Source of the DNA: Piper betle
Taxonomy: Eukaryota > Streptophyta > Magnoliopsida > Piperales > Piperaceae
DNA length: 64,000 nucleotides
Direction: 5' to 3'
Assembly: GCA_033002965.1 (NCBI GenBank)
Contig: JAURVB010014743.1
Coordinates: forward strand, 32,085 to 96,084
Made by a program: the position numbers and the translations under genes. The notes under the pieces were generated by a model, which searched no databases, had not been told where the DNA came from, and saw nothing but the letters and a program-made list of their open reading frames with translations. The stretch's first letter is position 1. Each line of letters begins with the position of its first letter. Positions 23,736-33,969 of the stretch are shown in pieces.

Positions 23736-24600
23736 ATATCTAAAATTAAGCCTATATAAAAACTACTGTTTGGATTCCACAATTGTATTGCTGTGATGCC
23801 TGTTACTAAAATATTAACCCAGTTGCATATAAAGAGAAATTAATGATTTCGCAGCATATTAATTCTACATATAAGACTTGAATTACTTTTTGTAAATATA
23901 AAACACATAATAAATACATATTAACGACTCTCATTTTTTATTCTAAATTAATGATTTATATAACATACAATGAAGAGATCAACGCATTGGCTCTTCATTT
24001 CAATATAGAAATCCTAAAAATAATCTGAAGCATACAAAATCGAAGAAATCACATCAACATTAATTGATCAAGATCAATGATAAAAGTGGAAACATCGCCA
24101 CCCAACATTCTCCTTCCTTCAATCAATAAACCACAAACATCAACTGCATCAATTCCCAACTCCCAAACCAAAAAACCACATATTCAAACAACAAATAATC
24201 CAATCGAACCACCATCGTTTGCACCAAGAAGAACTTCGATTAGAAATACAAACATCAGAGAGAAGAGGCATTGTTTACCTTTGGCGTGACAATTGAATTG
24301 GAAGGATAGACAGCAGCTGGGTAAATGGTGGCGGGTAGATACGAACCTAGCAAAGTGGGGAGAAGGAAGAGAGAGCAGCTGACAACGGTGGATGGCAGCA
24401 GCAGACGGCGCCAAGGAGCGGCAGCTACCGATGGCAAGGAGAGGGAAGACAGGATGGGTGGAGCTTGAGTCTGAAAATGAACGCGAGTTAATAAAACCTA
24501 AAAAATGTGGATTAGTCAAACTCGCATGATCAAGATAACTATATACTTGCAATATCTCGGATGACTATACGTATACCTCATACGACTTATAGATTTTTGC
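23736..24600 (-). repeat. R1 dispersed repeat, copy B
   Basis: Uninterrupted R1 copy and the best reference for the empty insertion sites. It runs from the ATTAAGCCTA region through the conserved minus-strand donor-like AAAG/GTAAAC at 24277-24278. It continues past AGTCAAACTCGCATGATCAAG, the site occupied by the chromovirus in copy A, and past GGGGAGAAGGAAGAG, the site occupied by the 3 kb solo LTR in copy C. Confidence 0.7.
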
Positions 24601-24960
24601 GTATGAATTGTGAGCCGATTGGATGAAATCCAACGGCCCATAGCCCACCCTGCCCCACCGTCACCCACCCACACGACTGACCACCGCCGCTGCCACCGGC
24701 GGCCTCTGCAGCCACCCCCCATGCCCCGACCAACCCCTACGACCGCCACCACCCCCTGACACCAACACCCACCCCCTCCCTCGGCCTTCCCGCCCCTGTC
24801 GCCCGTCGCCCTCGACCGCTGCGTGGCCCATCCCGCCCTGGAGGCCCCCTACCCCCACCGCAGTGCACCACCCAGCCCGGCCCCCGTTTAGCCACGTCGG
24901 TGACGACATTGGCCGGGCGAGCGAAGTCGCCGGTAGTTGGGTGGTGTGGGAAGTGAAAAC
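24601..24960. other. GC-rich block next to R1 copy B
   Basis: Cytosine-rich on the plus strand (CACCCCC-type runs) and low in complexity. Open frames here reflect composition. It begins with a degenerate palindrome, CCGATTGGAT/ATCCAACGG, related to 32680-32701. Confidence 0.45.
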
Positions 24961-25880
24961 AAAAGTAAGGGTAATTTCATAATAAAAATTTGATTGACTT
25001 TTGATTCTGAAATATACATCGAAAAATTAAAAATATATAATAAAATACGATAAAATAAAATAATTATGTTCTAATAGTTATTATTTTATGTATTTTATTT
25101 TATTTTATTTTATTTTATTTTTGAGATGTATTTTATAATATTAATTCGAGTAAAGAAAGAAATGGGTAGGGCAATTTTGTAATAAAACTTGACTCCGCTC
25201 TGATTCGAATAAATAATATGAAATACATCCCAAAAATATTAAAATATACAATAAAATATGATCAAATAAAATAATCGAGTTCTGATAGATTATTTTATTT
25301 TATGGTATTTATTCTTTTTTAAAAATGTATTTCATAATATTGACTCGATTAAGGAAGGAAATGGGCAGGGGTCGTTTCGTAATAAAAACTTAACTCGCTC
25401 TCCACTAGGAGGGGATGCATTTCATAATATTAACTCGAGTCGGGAGTGATTCAAACTTTTATTACGAAACTACCTCGCCTATTTTTTTATTACTCAAGTC
25501 AATATTACGAAATACATCTCAAAAAATTACTATAAAATAAAATGATCTATTAGAAGAACTCAATTATTTTATTTTATCATATTTTACTGTATTTTTATAT
25601 ATTTTTTGGGTTGTACTTCGTATTATTGACTCGAGTTAGGAGTGAGTCAAGTTTTTATTACAAAACTACCCCTACTCATTTTTTCTTTATTTGAGTCAAT
25701 ATTATGAAATATATCTCAAAAAATTTAAAAAATAGAATAAAATATCATAAAATAAAAATAATCCATTAGAACTTAATTATTTTATTACATCATATTTTAC
25801 TATATTTTTCGGGATGTATTTCTTATTATTGACTCAAATCGGGAGCGAATCAAAGTTTTTATTCAAAATTACCCTGGCTT
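24961..25880. repeat. Degenerate tandem repeats with TAATATTGACTCGAGT cores
   Basis: Repeating modules of a GACTCGAGTCGGGAGTGA-like motif, a TTTTTATTACGAAAC motif and AT-rich TTTTATTTTA spacers, in direct and inverted arrangement. Same family as 14280-14720. Confidence 0.65.
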
Positions 25881-26171
25881 ACTTCCTTCTCCTCTGTTTT
25901 CACTTCCCATGCCACCCGAATGCTAGTGACCTCATGGCCGGCCATTGCCAACCAACGGCACAGCCGATGCGGCAAAAACAGGGGGGGGGGGGACAAGGGG
26001 GCGCAGGCGAGATGGGCCACGGCGGCAGTTGTGAAGGCTAGTCAGTGGTAGCGGGAAGGCCGGGTAGGGGAGGTGTGGGAGGGGGGGTGTTGTGGGCCAT
26101 TAGATAAAATCCAACAGCCCACAAGGCTGCATGCGCTACCAAATGGGGCAACACATAGCAGCGCTGCCCAT

Positions 26172-26174
<3 letters not shown>
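25881..26174. other. GC-rich block with 12-G run
   Basis: G-rich sequence including an uninterrupted run of 12 G at 25981-25992 and a second run at 26080-26087. No gene recognised. A degenerate ATTAGAT/ATCCAAC palindrome at about 26100 resembles the R1 tail. Confidence 0.4.

Positions 26175-26230
<56 letters not shown>
26175..26230. repeat. (TA)28 microsatellite
   Basis: Uninterrupted TA dinucleotide run of 56 bp. Confidence 0.98.
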
Positions 26231-26233
<3 letters not shown>

Positions 26234-26529
26234 GTCACTCTTTTTATTGGATCAATTTAGTAGAATCTATTACTCAAAATCTACATAATTAAGTATATAA
26301 ATAAATAATAAGGGTATTTATAAATTTTAACTCAATCTAATACTTCTAACTTTTTTATATGAAGTGTAGCTCACTTCATTTTTTATCATACATGAGCAAA
26401 CATTTTTTTTATCATCTTTATGGTGTATTTATGTATGAAAATGGGTACTAAAAATTTATTTATTTATTAATTATTTAAGAAAGAGCATTATTTATATTTA
26501 TATGAGTTATAACTTTTATTTTGAGCAAT
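26231..26529. other. AT-rich intergenic DNA
   Basis: No gene or clear repeat recognised. Confidence 0.4.
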
Positions 26530-26830
26530 TTAATAGGTCTTCTTCTACCTAATACCCAAAGGGTATCCTTTCCTACCTTATACCCAAAGAGCACCTAATC
26601 CCAACGGCCAACTGATACCTATAGGATGTGTTCATTCACCTGATACTCAAAAAGTGTTGGAGGTATGAATCTTAAATTAAGATATTCTTTTCCATCTGAT
26701 ACCCAATACGTGTTGGAGGCATAGATCTTAAATTGGGATTTTCTTCTACCAGATACCCAAAGGATATCTTCTTCTACCTAATACTTAAAAAGTGTTGGGG
26801 GTATGAATCTTAAACTAGGATTTATATAAT
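26530..26830. repeat. Minisatellite with TACCCAAAGG units
   Basis: About five irregular units of 50-75 bp, each with a CTACCTAATACCCAAAGGGT-like core, several followed by GTGTTGGAGGTATGAATCTT and AAATTAGGAT-like segments. Confidence 0.7.
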
Positions 26831-27179
26831 TACAAATGATAAATTTTAGAAGGTCAAAATGCCTTCCTTACGCAACCCTCTTCTTTCATCCGGGCGTGGG
26901 GCTAGAAATGCAAAAACATTAGCTAAGTTCCTTCACTTTTTGAAAATCTAAAAACAAGTCATATTGAGGTGTTAGAAAGATAAAAATTTATGAAACTCCT
27001 ATCCATGTACCTTACTTTCCATATGTATAAAGTTAGACTATAGTTTTAAACACAATATATTGATGCACCGTAATGTCCATATGTATAGATTGGAATTCTA
27101 GATGCCATACTAACCATTTCAAGTGGTACACAACATATTCATAGGCAACGCGTTGCGCGCCTATGTGGCCCTATTGACA
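26831..27179. other. Intergenic DNA
   Basis: No gene or repeat structure recognised. Confidence 0.35.
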
Positions 27180-27503
27180 CCCACGCACGGCGCGGTACTA
27201 AGTTTTTTAATTTTTATATTTTAAAATTTATCACCAAAATTTGGTGACAAATATTAACCACTGACCTATGTCACTAATTTGAGTGACTTTCCATCACAAT
27301 TGTATCACTAAATTTTGGTGACAATTTGCCACTCAATTTTGTCACAAAAATATTTCAGTGACTTTGCTATTGTTCTGCCACCAAACTTAATTAGTTGCGA
27401 AAATTTTTATGGCCAAAATTTTTTGTGACAAATTCAATGACAAACACTCTTTCGCCACCGAAATTCAATCTTTTAGTGATAAAAGGGGATTTTTTCACTA
27501 GTG
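27180..27503 (-). mobile_element. CACTA-like (En/Spm) transposon end
   Basis: On the minus strand the sequence starts CACTAGTGAAAAAATCCCC at 27503. About 300 bp rich in short repeated motifs (GTCACCAAA, TTGGTGAC, AGTGAC) in both orientations follow. This matches the CACTA terminal inverted repeat plus subterminal repeats of plant En/Spm elements. No transposase and no second terminus are visible, so it is a fragment or a solo end. Confidence 0.5.
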
Positions 27504-28814
27504 AAGTTGAATCTATTTTGCAAGTTGAGCCGATGAGCATACTTACATAGGTTGGGAATTCGCATCATGCTAATAGGGTGCTTCATCCATAATTTGGGAT
27601 CTTCCTGTTATAATCAACGCTCTAACTATGTGTGCACATGTAGATAGAGCAATTGCATGATTGATATTATGAGCGAGCTAAGGCTGTTTAAATCTGTTTA
27701 GTTTTGCCTTTGTTTTTTACGAGATCAACTTACATTAATTGGTTTTAGTTTATTTTAGTTATAGCCACACAGGGTTTTGCTATAATTTGGTAAGTGGAGG
27801 AGAACAATTGTGTATATACTCTAGAGTGGCAAGGGAGGTCTGTTTAGGCTGAAGCAATCTGGTAGATGAGCGTTATACTATACAGCTCATTTTATGTAAC
27901 TTGAGTAGGAATATGCATGGTAGGCTTATTATAGCCCATCATTGTCTGTATAATTTTCACAAATCACTAGTTTTTATCCTTTTTATTATACCATTCATGA
28001 TTTGCATTAATGTATTATATCACTCCTTTCAATATTATTGTTCAACTCAAATAATAACTTTGGTTCATTTATATCACTTTGGTGAAATCTAAATATATGC
28101 ATACAAAGAAAGAGTTGTCCATATGAATTAAAAATATGAATTGTAAACAACTATGTTATATGTTTCTTAAATTACTCTTATTTGTCAAAGATGAAGTGAG
28201 TCAAATCAAAATCAGTTGAACATTTAGGATCGTGCTAAAATTTTTCTCTTTACATGTATGCTACTTGTGTTAATATAATAAAAATAAAATAAAACTATAA
28301 CTTTAACCGATTATTAAAGATGATAAAACCATCATCCATTAAACCTTATCTTCTTCATATTAAATCATCAACAAAATAGAATTTGATAGAGAAAGCATAC
28401 TTGAATCCATAAAAGAAAATTAATTTTTTACTTCTTTAAGATTTTAATTTTCCAAATTCAACACAAGTTCTTAAAAACCAAAATTTCTGGACAACGAGAT
28501 ATCAGAATGAAAAACTACTTATAAATTTGACAACCATAACAATATTCTAAACTTTAGTTTTCTTAATTTTAATTCAACCCATCACAAAAGATAAATTACA
28601 AAAAGGTATTTACACATTTGAATCCACACCTACATTAATGATCTATTAAGCTTCACTTTAATAGATCAAGTGAATTTATGTCAACCTTAAATAACAACAT
28701 ATGAGATAATTATAGATCCATGTATATATTTATGTCAACATCCAACAACTTGATCTATAACGTCACGGGGTAAAAAATATATACAAGTTGAATTTAATCT
28801 TGCGATCATTAGGA
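27504..28814. other. AT-rich intergenic DNA
   Basis: About 1.3 kb without recognisable genes, RNA genes or repeats. Confidence 0.45.
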
Positions 28815-29222
28815 TTTTTAAATTTCACTTCCAATCAAGAAGCAGCAATGGCGAAAGCATCACTCTAGGTCTCATGTGCTTGGCCTTTACCTAGTGACAA
28901 ACAGGACATATTGACTCCACGTCAAGCACATCTATCTTTAGCTCAGGCCACCAATGCAATCTGCAAACCTCATCATCATACATCTTCACAGATCCAGGGT
29001 AGACCTTGAATCTCGAATAGTTCGCCTCATGAACATTCAGCTACCGAATACCTGAGTGCACTCGCAACTTTGGCACATACAACTGGCCTCCCATCCATAC
29101 AAACCCAGCAGTATCAATAGTCAAGCCAGGGTGTGCTCTCTAAGCCATTCAACTGTCTAGTTGCTCATCCTTATCATGTGCCTACCTGATCTGGTCTAAC
29201 ACTGTCAAGCTAGCCACTCCAA
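28815..29222 (-). mobile_element. Gypsy integrase fragment
   Basis: Closely matches 43180-43565 and 40795-41034 (GCATCACTC.GGTCTCATGTGCTTG, CATCTATCTTTAGCTCAGGCC, CTCGAATAGTTCGCCTC). In those copies the same sequence on the minus strand encodes the zinc-binding region of a Ty3/gypsy integrase. It is heavily decayed and has no LTRs nearby. Confidence 0.65.
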
Positions 29223-29239
29223 ATTAAGAAAAAAATTAA

Positions 29240-29930
29240 AAATGTAAAAAAGAAATGTCGGTTCTTTTTGTTGTAATTTGGTAGGGTAATGTTACATACA
29301 ATATATGAATGGGATGAATATAGAATATATGAACATCATTATTATTCCATACATACTAATTCACAAACATTTAACATTTAAAAGAAAATGCAGTTTCTTT
29401 TGCAGTAATTCGGTAGGATAATGTTACATACCGCATATAAACATGATTGGATTTTGCATATAAGAAGTCCATTCTCATTCTAGATGTCTTTTCTAGCCGG
29501 CAAATTTCATATTTGGAAGAAAACATAGCTTATTTTTGTAGCATTTCTTGTTATGATAATGTTGCATAATTCACATTTTCTGTGTTATTCTAGTATCTCA
29601 TATTTTGTAAGTAGTTCACTAAAATTGCATGTCTTCTTTTCTCTCCTATTCTCCCAAAGCCTACTATGGTCTCCATTTCTCCACAAATCCACTTCTTATC
29701 TAATAACTCTTCATGAACTTCTACTTCTTCTTCAATCTTCCTCCTGTTCATCTAATTTCAAATTTCTCTTCTCACAGCTACCATATTTTACCTTGACCCC
29801 TAATTCTTCTTTCTTACTAATTAGAGCAATGCCTAAGGAGAATTAAATTTGTAGATCAAAGGAAATGATCCACCTCAACAAATAACCGAAAGAGCAATTG
29901 GTCTAAAAGAATTCAACTATCCAATCTAAT
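29240..29930 (-). repeat. TyrA upstream-type segment, copy U2
   Basis: Matches the segments upstream of TyrA copies 1 and 2, but lies at the 3' side of copy 2. This is what a tandem duplication of an [upstream + gene] unit would leave. With 31050-31725 it defines a period of about 1792 bp: AAAGAGCAATTGGTCTAAAAG at about 29889 and 31681. Confidence 0.7.
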
Positions 29931-29952
29931 CTACTTCGACTGCTCCAAACAA

Positions 29953-30972
29953 CTACTTTCTCAAAATGCCATGCAAATGCTCAAACAACTGTTGCTTCAC
30001 AGATTCAAAGGCCATCTCCAGCTTTTCCAACTCTTCCAATGCATTGGGATTGAACAAAAACAGACCATAGTAGAGACCATAGCTGTCCCCTGTTGTGTTC
30101 TCCACAAGCTCCAACAACGACTCGTAGCCTTTGGTGTTGATCGGGGTGGACTGTAAGCTGAGCTTCCCCAACATGCGCCCCACAGTGTGGGTGATGAATT
30201 GGGAGTTTGCAGCCACCCTATCATGGTCAGCACAAGTCATCTCTGTCATCGCGGACCCTTCCTGTGCAAATATGTTGAGAAATCTTTGACACCGCTCTGC
30301 TCTCCCATCCCCTTCTCCAATCCTCACCTTGTCGAACACAAAGGGAAGCTTAGCCCACCCGTCCTCGCCACTCTCTGGTCCAAACTTAGAATGGGTGAAG
30401 AGAATATCAAACTCACGAGGCAACAATTTCAAAAAGAGCTTTCGAGGGAAGAACTTCACAGGGAGAACATCGACAAAGAGAGTGTTCCTTCTCAATCGGT
30501 TCCAAGGAACAGACTCAAGAACAGACTGAGTGGAGAGAATTGAGGTGGAGAAGATGATCACATCCGGGTGCGTCTCACATAGATCGTCGAGTTCATGGAA
30601 GAAAGAGACGCCAAGTTGCTCAGCATTCTTGGAGTGGTCGGAGCGGGAGTAGGCCAGCACCAAATGGCCCTGCTTAAAGGTCTTGTCCAGGAACTGGCCA
30701 AAGTTGCCGAAGCCAACAATGGCAAGCTTGAGCTTTGTGCTTCTTTGGAATTGGTCATGGGCATGGGCTTCATAGTCATACGGTTGTATCGCGTCCAGTG
30801 CTTGAATATAGAAATGACGATGGCTCCTCGCTGGTGGTAGACGAGTCACAAAGGATGAGGAAAGGCACATGAGGGAGGGGAGGGAGGAAGGAAAAATTTT
30901 TAGAGGGTTTAAAAGCTTCCTTGTAGGAATGTGTAGAGAGATCAACTTTGTAGTTAAAGTCATGGCCGCCAT
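29953..30972 (-). CDS. Arogenate dehydrogenase (TyrA)-like, copy 2
   Basis: Single-exon open frame of 339 residues from ATG at 30972. An in-frame extension upstream to 31050 is unlikely to be used, because copy 1 starts at the equivalent internal ATG. Residues 1-60 look like a plastid transit peptide. Rossmann motif GFGNFGQF is at 87-94. The family motif that reads THPMFGPES in copy 1 is THSKFGPES here (193-201): the histidine is kept but the next two conserved residues are changed. One valine after KTF is missing. A CAG-to-TAG change ends the protein about 10 residues early relative to copy 1. The enzyme family makes tyrosine from arogenate with NADP. The frame is open, but the motif change makes normal activity doubtful, so it may be a young pseudogene or a diverged paralogue. 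Confidence 0.75.
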   Translation of the reverse strand: MAAMTLTTKLISLHIPTRKLLNPLKIFPSSLPSLMCLSSSFVTRLPPARSHRHFYIQALDAIQPYDYEAHAHDQFQRSTKLKLAIVGFGNFGQFLDKTFKQGHLVLAYSRSDHSKNAEQLGVSFFHELDDLCETHPDVIIFSTSILSTQSVLESVPWNRLRRNTLFVDVLPVKFFPRKLFLKLLPREFDILFTHSKFGPESGEDGWAKLPFVFDKVRIGEGDGRAERCQRFLNIFAQEGSAMTEMTCADHDRVAANSQFITHTVGRMLGKLSLQSTPINTKGYESLLELVENTTGDSYGLYYGLFLFNPNALEELEKLEMAFESVKQQLFEHLHGILRK

Positions 30973-31049
30973 TTCCCTTGACAAAAAAGAACAAGTATTC
31001 TTCTCCAATCCAACAAGTTTTGATTCTGCACATATGAACACCAATATCA

Positions 31050-31725
31050 TTCCAAATTAACAGCAAAAAGAAAAATTGCATTGGTAGGGTAACGTTACAT
31101 ACCACATATGAAGTGGATGGATACAAAATATAGAACATCATTATCATTCCATACATACTAATTCACCAACATTTAACATTTAAAAGAAAAAAGCAGCTTC
31201 TTTTGCGGTAATTTCATAGGATAATGTTACATACTGTATATAAACATGATTGGATTTTGCATATAAGAAGTCCATTCTCATTCTAGATGTTTTTTCTAGC
31301 CAACAAATTTCATATTCAAAAGAAAACATAGCTTATTTTTGTAGCATTTCTTGTTATGATAATGTTGCATAAATCACATTTTCTGTGTTATTCTAGTATC
31401 GCATATTTTGTAAGTAGTTCACTAAAATTTCATGTCTTCATTTCTCTCATCTTCTCCCTAAGCCTACTCCAGTCTCCATTTCTCCACAAATCAACTTCTT
31501 ATCTATTAACTCTTCATGAACTTCTACTTCTTCTCCAATCTTCCTCGTGTTCATCTAATTTCAAATTTCTCTTCCGAAAGCTACTCTATTTTACCTTGAC
31601 CGCTAATTCTTCTTTCCTACTATTTTGAGCAATGCCTAAGGAGAATTATATTCGTAGATCTCCACTTCAACAAATAACCTAAAGAGCAATTGGTCTAAAA
31701 GAATTCAACTATCCAATCTAATCTA
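31050..31725 (-). repeat. TyrA upstream segment, copy U3
   Basis: Upstream sequence of copy 2, about 1.8 kb from its near-duplicate U2. It runs directly into the 3' end of TyrA copy 3 through the same junction (AAAGAGCAATTGG) seen at 29889. Confidence 0.7.
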
Positions 31726-31726
31726 C

Positions 31727-32441
31727 TTCGACTGCTCCAAACAACTACCTTCTCAAAATACCATGCAAATGCTCAGACATCTGCTGCTTCACAAATTCAA
31801 AGGCCGTCTCCAGCTTTCCAACTGTTCCAATGCTTTGGGATTGTACAAAAACAGACCATAGTAGAGATCATAGCTGTCCCCTGCTTTGTTCTCCACAAGC
31901 TCCAACAACGACTCGTAGCCCTTGGTGTTGATCGGGTGGACTACAAACCGAGCTTCCCCAACATGCACCCCACAATGTGGGTGATGAATTGGGAGTTTGG
32001 AGCCACCCTATCATGGTCATCACATGTCATCTCTGTCATCGCGCACCCTTCCTGTGCAAATATGTTGAGAAATCTTTGACACTACTCTGCTCTCCCTCCC
32101 CTTCTGCAATCCTCACCTTTTCCTTGAGCGGGAGTAGGCCGGCACCAAATGGCCCCGCTTAAAGAAGGTCTTGTCTAGGAACTGGCCAAAGTTGCTGAAG
32201 CCAACAATGGCAAGCTTGAGCTTTGTGCTTCTCTGGAATTGGTCATGGGCATGGGCTTCATAGTCATACGATTGTGTCGCATCCAGTGCTTGAATATGGA
32301 AATGACGATGGCTCCTCGCTGCCGGTAGACGAGTCACAAAGGATGAGGAAAGGCACATGAGGGGGAAGGGAGGAAGGAAAAAATTTTAGAGGGTTTAAAT
32401 GCTTCCTTGTAGGAATGTGCAGAGAGATCAACGTTTGTAGG
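31727..32441 (-). pseudogene. Arogenate dehydrogenase (TyrA), copy 3, truncated
   Basis: Third tandem copy. It has both ends of the gene but lacks a central block of about 300 bp. The sequence jumps from CTCACCTT (about 32117) to GAGCGGGAGTAGGCC (about 32126), removing the part with the THPMFGPES motif. Its 5' end stops at 32441, before the start codon region, and is replaced by R1 tail sequence. Small deletions add frame breaks (for example TTTCCAACTG near 31816). The Rossmann motif region remains but reads GFSNFGQF. It cannot encode an active enzyme. Confidence 0.85.
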
Positions 32442-32735
32442 AGAAAGTGACTTTTATACTTGCCATAACTTGGACAACTGTACTTATATACATGTTTGAT
32501 CAGCGTATATGCATGATCATTGTTTGACAGCATATATATGAATGAGTCATACGCATGATCATGATAACTAAAAACTCAAGTTATTGTGTACTAGGAGAAA
32601 GAGACTTATATACTTGCCATAACTCGCATAACTATATTTATATACATGTTTGACAACGTATATGCAGCGCAAAGGGGGACCGTTGGATTGAAATCCAACG
32701 GCCCCCCTCAACTCTTTATTCCCCGTCTCCTCCCT
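32442..32735 (-). repeat. R1 tails, two partial copies with palindrome
   Basis: Two successive blocks of GAGAAAGNGACTTTTATACTTGCCATAAC-like sequence (from about 32442 and 32595) separated by a CATGATCATGATAACTAAAAACTC block. The second ends in a perfect inverted repeat, CCGTTGGAT (32680-32688) and ATCCAACGG (32693-32701), with a 4-base loop. Confidence 0.6.
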
Positions 32736-33969
32736 AATTCTCCTTTTCTACTAATTAGAACAATGCCTAAGGAGAATTAAATTTATAGATCAAAAGAAAT
32801 GCTCCACTTCAACAAATAAGCTAAAGAATAATTGGTCTACATAAATAGCTAAGATTAAGTGTACATAAAAATTACTGCTTGGATTCCACAACCACATTGA
32901 TGTGATGCCTGTTACTAAAATATTAGCCCAGCTGCATACAAAGAAAAATTAACAATTTTGCAGCATATTAATTCTTCGTATAAGACTTGAATCACTTTTT
33001 GTAAATATAAAACGCATAATAAATACATATTAACGACTCTCTTTTTTTGTTCTAAATTAAAGATTAACTCTTTATGAACTTCTACTTCTTCTCCAATCTT
33101 CCTTTTTTCATCGAATTTCAAATTTCTCTTCTCATAGCTACCCTATTTTAGCTTGGCCCCTAATTCTCCTTTCCTACTAATTAGAGCAATGCCTAAGGAG
33201 AATTAAATTCATAGATCAAAGGAAATGCTCCACTTCAAAAAATAAGCCAATGAGCAATTTGTCTACATAAATAGCTAAGATTAAACCTACATAAAAACTA
33301 CTGCTTGGATTCTACAACCACATTGATGTGATGTCTGTTACTAAAATATTAACCCAATTGCATACAATGACAAATTAACAATCCACATTGATGTGATGTC
33401 TGTTACTAAAATATTAACCCAATTGCATACAATGACAAATTAACAATTTTGCAGGATATTAATTCAACGTATAAGACTTGAATCCATTTTTATAAATATA
33501 AAACATATAATAAATACATATTAATGACTCTCATTGTTTATTCTAAATTAATGATTTATATAATATATAATGGAAACCCACAAGAAGAGATCAACGCATT
33601 GGCTTTTCGTTTCAGAAATCCCCAAAAAAGTCTGAAGCATACAAAATCGAAGAAATCACATCAACATTAAATGAACAAGATCAATGATAAATGTGGAATC
33701 ATCACCACCCATCATTCTCCTTCCTTCAATTAATAAACCACAAACATCAACTACACCAATTCCCAACTCCCAAACCAAAAAACCACATATTCAAACAACA
33801 ATTAATCCAATCAAACCACCATCGTTTGCACCAAGAAGAACTTTGATTACAAGTACAAACATCAGAGAGAAGAAGCATTGCTTACCTTTGGCGTGACAAT
33901 TGAATTGGAAGGATATACAGCTGCTGGGTGAATGGTAATGAATATATACGAGCCCAGCAAAGTGGGGAG
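32736..33969 (-). repeat. R1 repeat, copy C (left part), rearranged
   Basis: R1 head sequence appears first at about 32840-33060 and is interrupted by a piece of TyrA upstream segment (33060-33220, ending GAGCAATGCCTAAGGAGAATT). It then restarts at about 33260 and runs to 33969. A 65-bp unit is perfectly duplicated at 33318-33382 and 33383-33447. The minus-strand donor-like AAAG/GTAAGC sits at 33884-33885. The copy is cut at 33974 by the solo LTR and resumes at 36951. Confidence 0.65.
33318..33447. repeat. Perfect 65-bp tandem duplication
   Basis: Two adjacent identical 65-bp units (33318-33382 and 33383-33447), each starting CCACATTGATGTGATG. Copies A and B of R1 have only one. Confidence 0.95.

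Noticed and set aside
26038..26238. Frame encoding a run of Ile-Tyr
   Set aside because: It is simply the translation of the TA microsatellite.
31050..31156. Longer N-terminal frames upstream of TyrA copies (from 23076 and 31050)
   Set aside because: The added residues are not like a transit peptide, and the internal ATG (22998, 30972) heads a typical plastid-targeting sequence in both copies.
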